In this document: positions 29,229 through 30,039 of the stretch, one piece after another
How positions within the stretch are numbered: position 1 is the stretch's first letter
Layout of the letters: each line of letters starts with the position of its first letter
Assembly: GCA_023398615.1 (NCBI GenBank)
Contig: JAEWSD010000146.1
Coordinates: 1-30,039 of the forward strand
Source: Bacillota bacterium
GTDB lineage: Bacteria; Bacillota; Clostridia; Lachnospirales; Lachnospiraceae
Direction: 5' to 3'
DNA length: 30,039 nt
Notes under the pieces: model-generated
What the model saw: only the letters and a program-made list of their open reading frames with translations
What the model was told of the DNA's origin: nothing
The model's database searches: none
Translations under genes and position numbers: made by a program

Positions 29229-30039
29229 ATGGAGAAAAAAAGCATAACATCGAATCGCGGAACCGTTTATTATTGGATAAGCGATACAAGAAAAGCTCAG
29301 TGTATTATGTTTACACACGGCGTTACGGGAGATCATAGTTTATTTAATCGGCAGATTGAATTCTGGAGCAGGGAATTTACTTTAATTGTTTGGGATATGC
29401 CCCTGCACGGAGATTCACGCCCCTACAAAGACTTTACATATGCAAATCTTGCAGAAGATATGAAAGCCATCCTTGATCAGGAAAAAATCCTGCATGCCGT
29501 CATGGCGGGTCTTTCGGCCGGAGGGTTTCCGGCGCAGGAATTCTACCGCAAATATCCTGAAATGGTTGATGCATTTATCGGAATAGATACCACGCCGTTC
29601 GGAAGCAGGTATTACAAAAAATCAGAATTGTTCTGGGCCATTCATTACAGGGACATAGCCAAATGGTATCCTTACCGGCTGTATTGCAGCCTGGCGGCGA
29701 AATCAGTATCCAGGATGCAAGAGGCAAGACAGACATTATATGACTGCCTTGTCAAATTAGGCAAGAAAGGCATGCTTGAAAGTGCCGATGCCGTATATAA
29801 GGATTTCCCGAACTATGAAGAGGTGATATTCAAATGTCCGGTGTTACTGCTTCTGGGTGAATTTGATAAAACCGGTTATGTTAAAAGATATAATGAGATG
29901 TGGTCAAAAGAAACCGGATACCGTTTAATTATAATACCCGGAGCAAGCCATCTTTCAAACTATGACAAGTATAATAAATTTAATGAAATAGTCTATGATT
30001 TCCTGGAAGAAAATATATATCGGCAATGTATTGCAACCG
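29229..30039 (+). CDS. Alpha/beta hydrolase (3' end beyond window)
   Basis: A frame open from ATG 29229 (GAAAGAGG upstream) to the window end, 270 residues visible. It has the fold and triad of an alpha/beta hydrolase: oxyanion loop THGVTGDH (29-36), nucleophile elbow GLSAGG with Ser 96, acid Asp 213 in LLLLGEFDKTG, and His 241 in IIPGASHLSNYD. The WDMPLHGDS strand 3-4 loop is typical of the esterase/peroxidase-like subgroup. Few residues remain after His, so only the tail is missing. Substrate unknown. Its tight position behind tetR suggests it is part of the TetR regulon, perhaps acting on the inducer. Confidence 0.9.
   Translation, partial: MEKKSITSNRGTVYYWISDTRKAQCIMFTHGVTGDHSLFNRQIEFWSREFTLIVWDMPLHGDSRPYKDFTYANLAEDMKAILDQEKILHAVMAGLSAGGFPAQEFYRKYPEMVDAFIGIDTTPFGSRYYKKSELFWAIHYRDIAKWYPYRLYCSLAAKSVSRMQEARQTLYDCLVKLGKKGMLESADAVYKDFPNYEEVIFKCPVLLLLGEFDKTGYVKRYNEMWSKETGYRLIIIPGASHLSNYDKYNKFNEIVYDFLEENIYRQCIAT

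Noticed and set aside
1..30039. CRISPR array, insertion sequence, prophage or T-box
   Set aside because: No regularly spaced direct repeats, transposase or phage genes, or T-box TGGN-containing leader before an amino acid gene were seen.

Overview
The window looks like chromosome of an endospore-forming Firmicute of the Clostridia, most likely Lachnospiraceae (Clostridium cluster XIVa type). The reasons are spoIIE, yabP and yabQ, moderate GC, strong AGGAGG-type ribosome sites, frequent TTG and GTG starts, tRNA genes without encoded CCA, and protein families common in that group (VanW-like, DUF4179 partner of a sigma factor, B12-binding radical SAM with DUF4080). No species can be named from the sequence alone.

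Region 1 (1-9972) is a core housekeeping and sporulation block. It starts with the tail of a GH18 spore-germination-type glycosidase, followed by mazG, hup, rqcP, yabP, yabQ, divIC, tRNA-Met, spoIIE, tilS, hpt and ftsH. The order closely matches the yabN-rqcP-yabP-yabQ-divIC-tRNA-spoIIE-tilS-hprT-ftsH neighbourhood of Bacillus subtilis. The genes cover nucleotide-pool cleaning, nucleoid structure, rescue of stalled 50S subunits, spore coat/cortex assembly, septum formation, SigF activation, tRNA-Ile decoding, purine salvage and membrane proteolysis. The spoIIE promoter has the rare 21-bp spacing expected of a Spo0A-activated SigA promoter.

Region 2 (9973-13546) holds a possible small RNA with a good terminator, a cytoplasmic GH13 alpha-glycosidase, a lone larE-type sulfur transferase with the sacrificial-type cysteine at residue 176, and tRNA-Gly(TCC) with its own promoter, leader hairpin and terminator.

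Region 3 (13547-20560) is a looser set: an unknown membrane protein, two GNAT acetyltransferases, a CmpB-like membrane protein, the radical SAM DUF4080 protein, nth, a DEDDh exonuclease with an extra C-terminal domain, an unknown membrane-anchored protein on the minus strand, and an unlisted 35-codon membrane microprotein.

Region 4 (20561-30039) contains a secreted VanW/G5-like wall protein, a HypE-like AIR-synthase paralogue, an alaR-alaT-like regulator/aminotransferase pair, cheX, trmL, a sigma factor overlapping its probable DUF4179 anti-sigma partner, a TetR regulator with likely autoregulatory operator, and an alpha/beta hydrolase cut by the window end.

I found no CRISPR array, transposase, integrase or phage genes, and no clear undescribed multi-gene system. 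The most interesting non-coding signals are a palindromic element fused to two terminators (1632-1680 and 3375-3424), a second dispersed intergenic repeat, and the small RNA candidate at 10124-10233.
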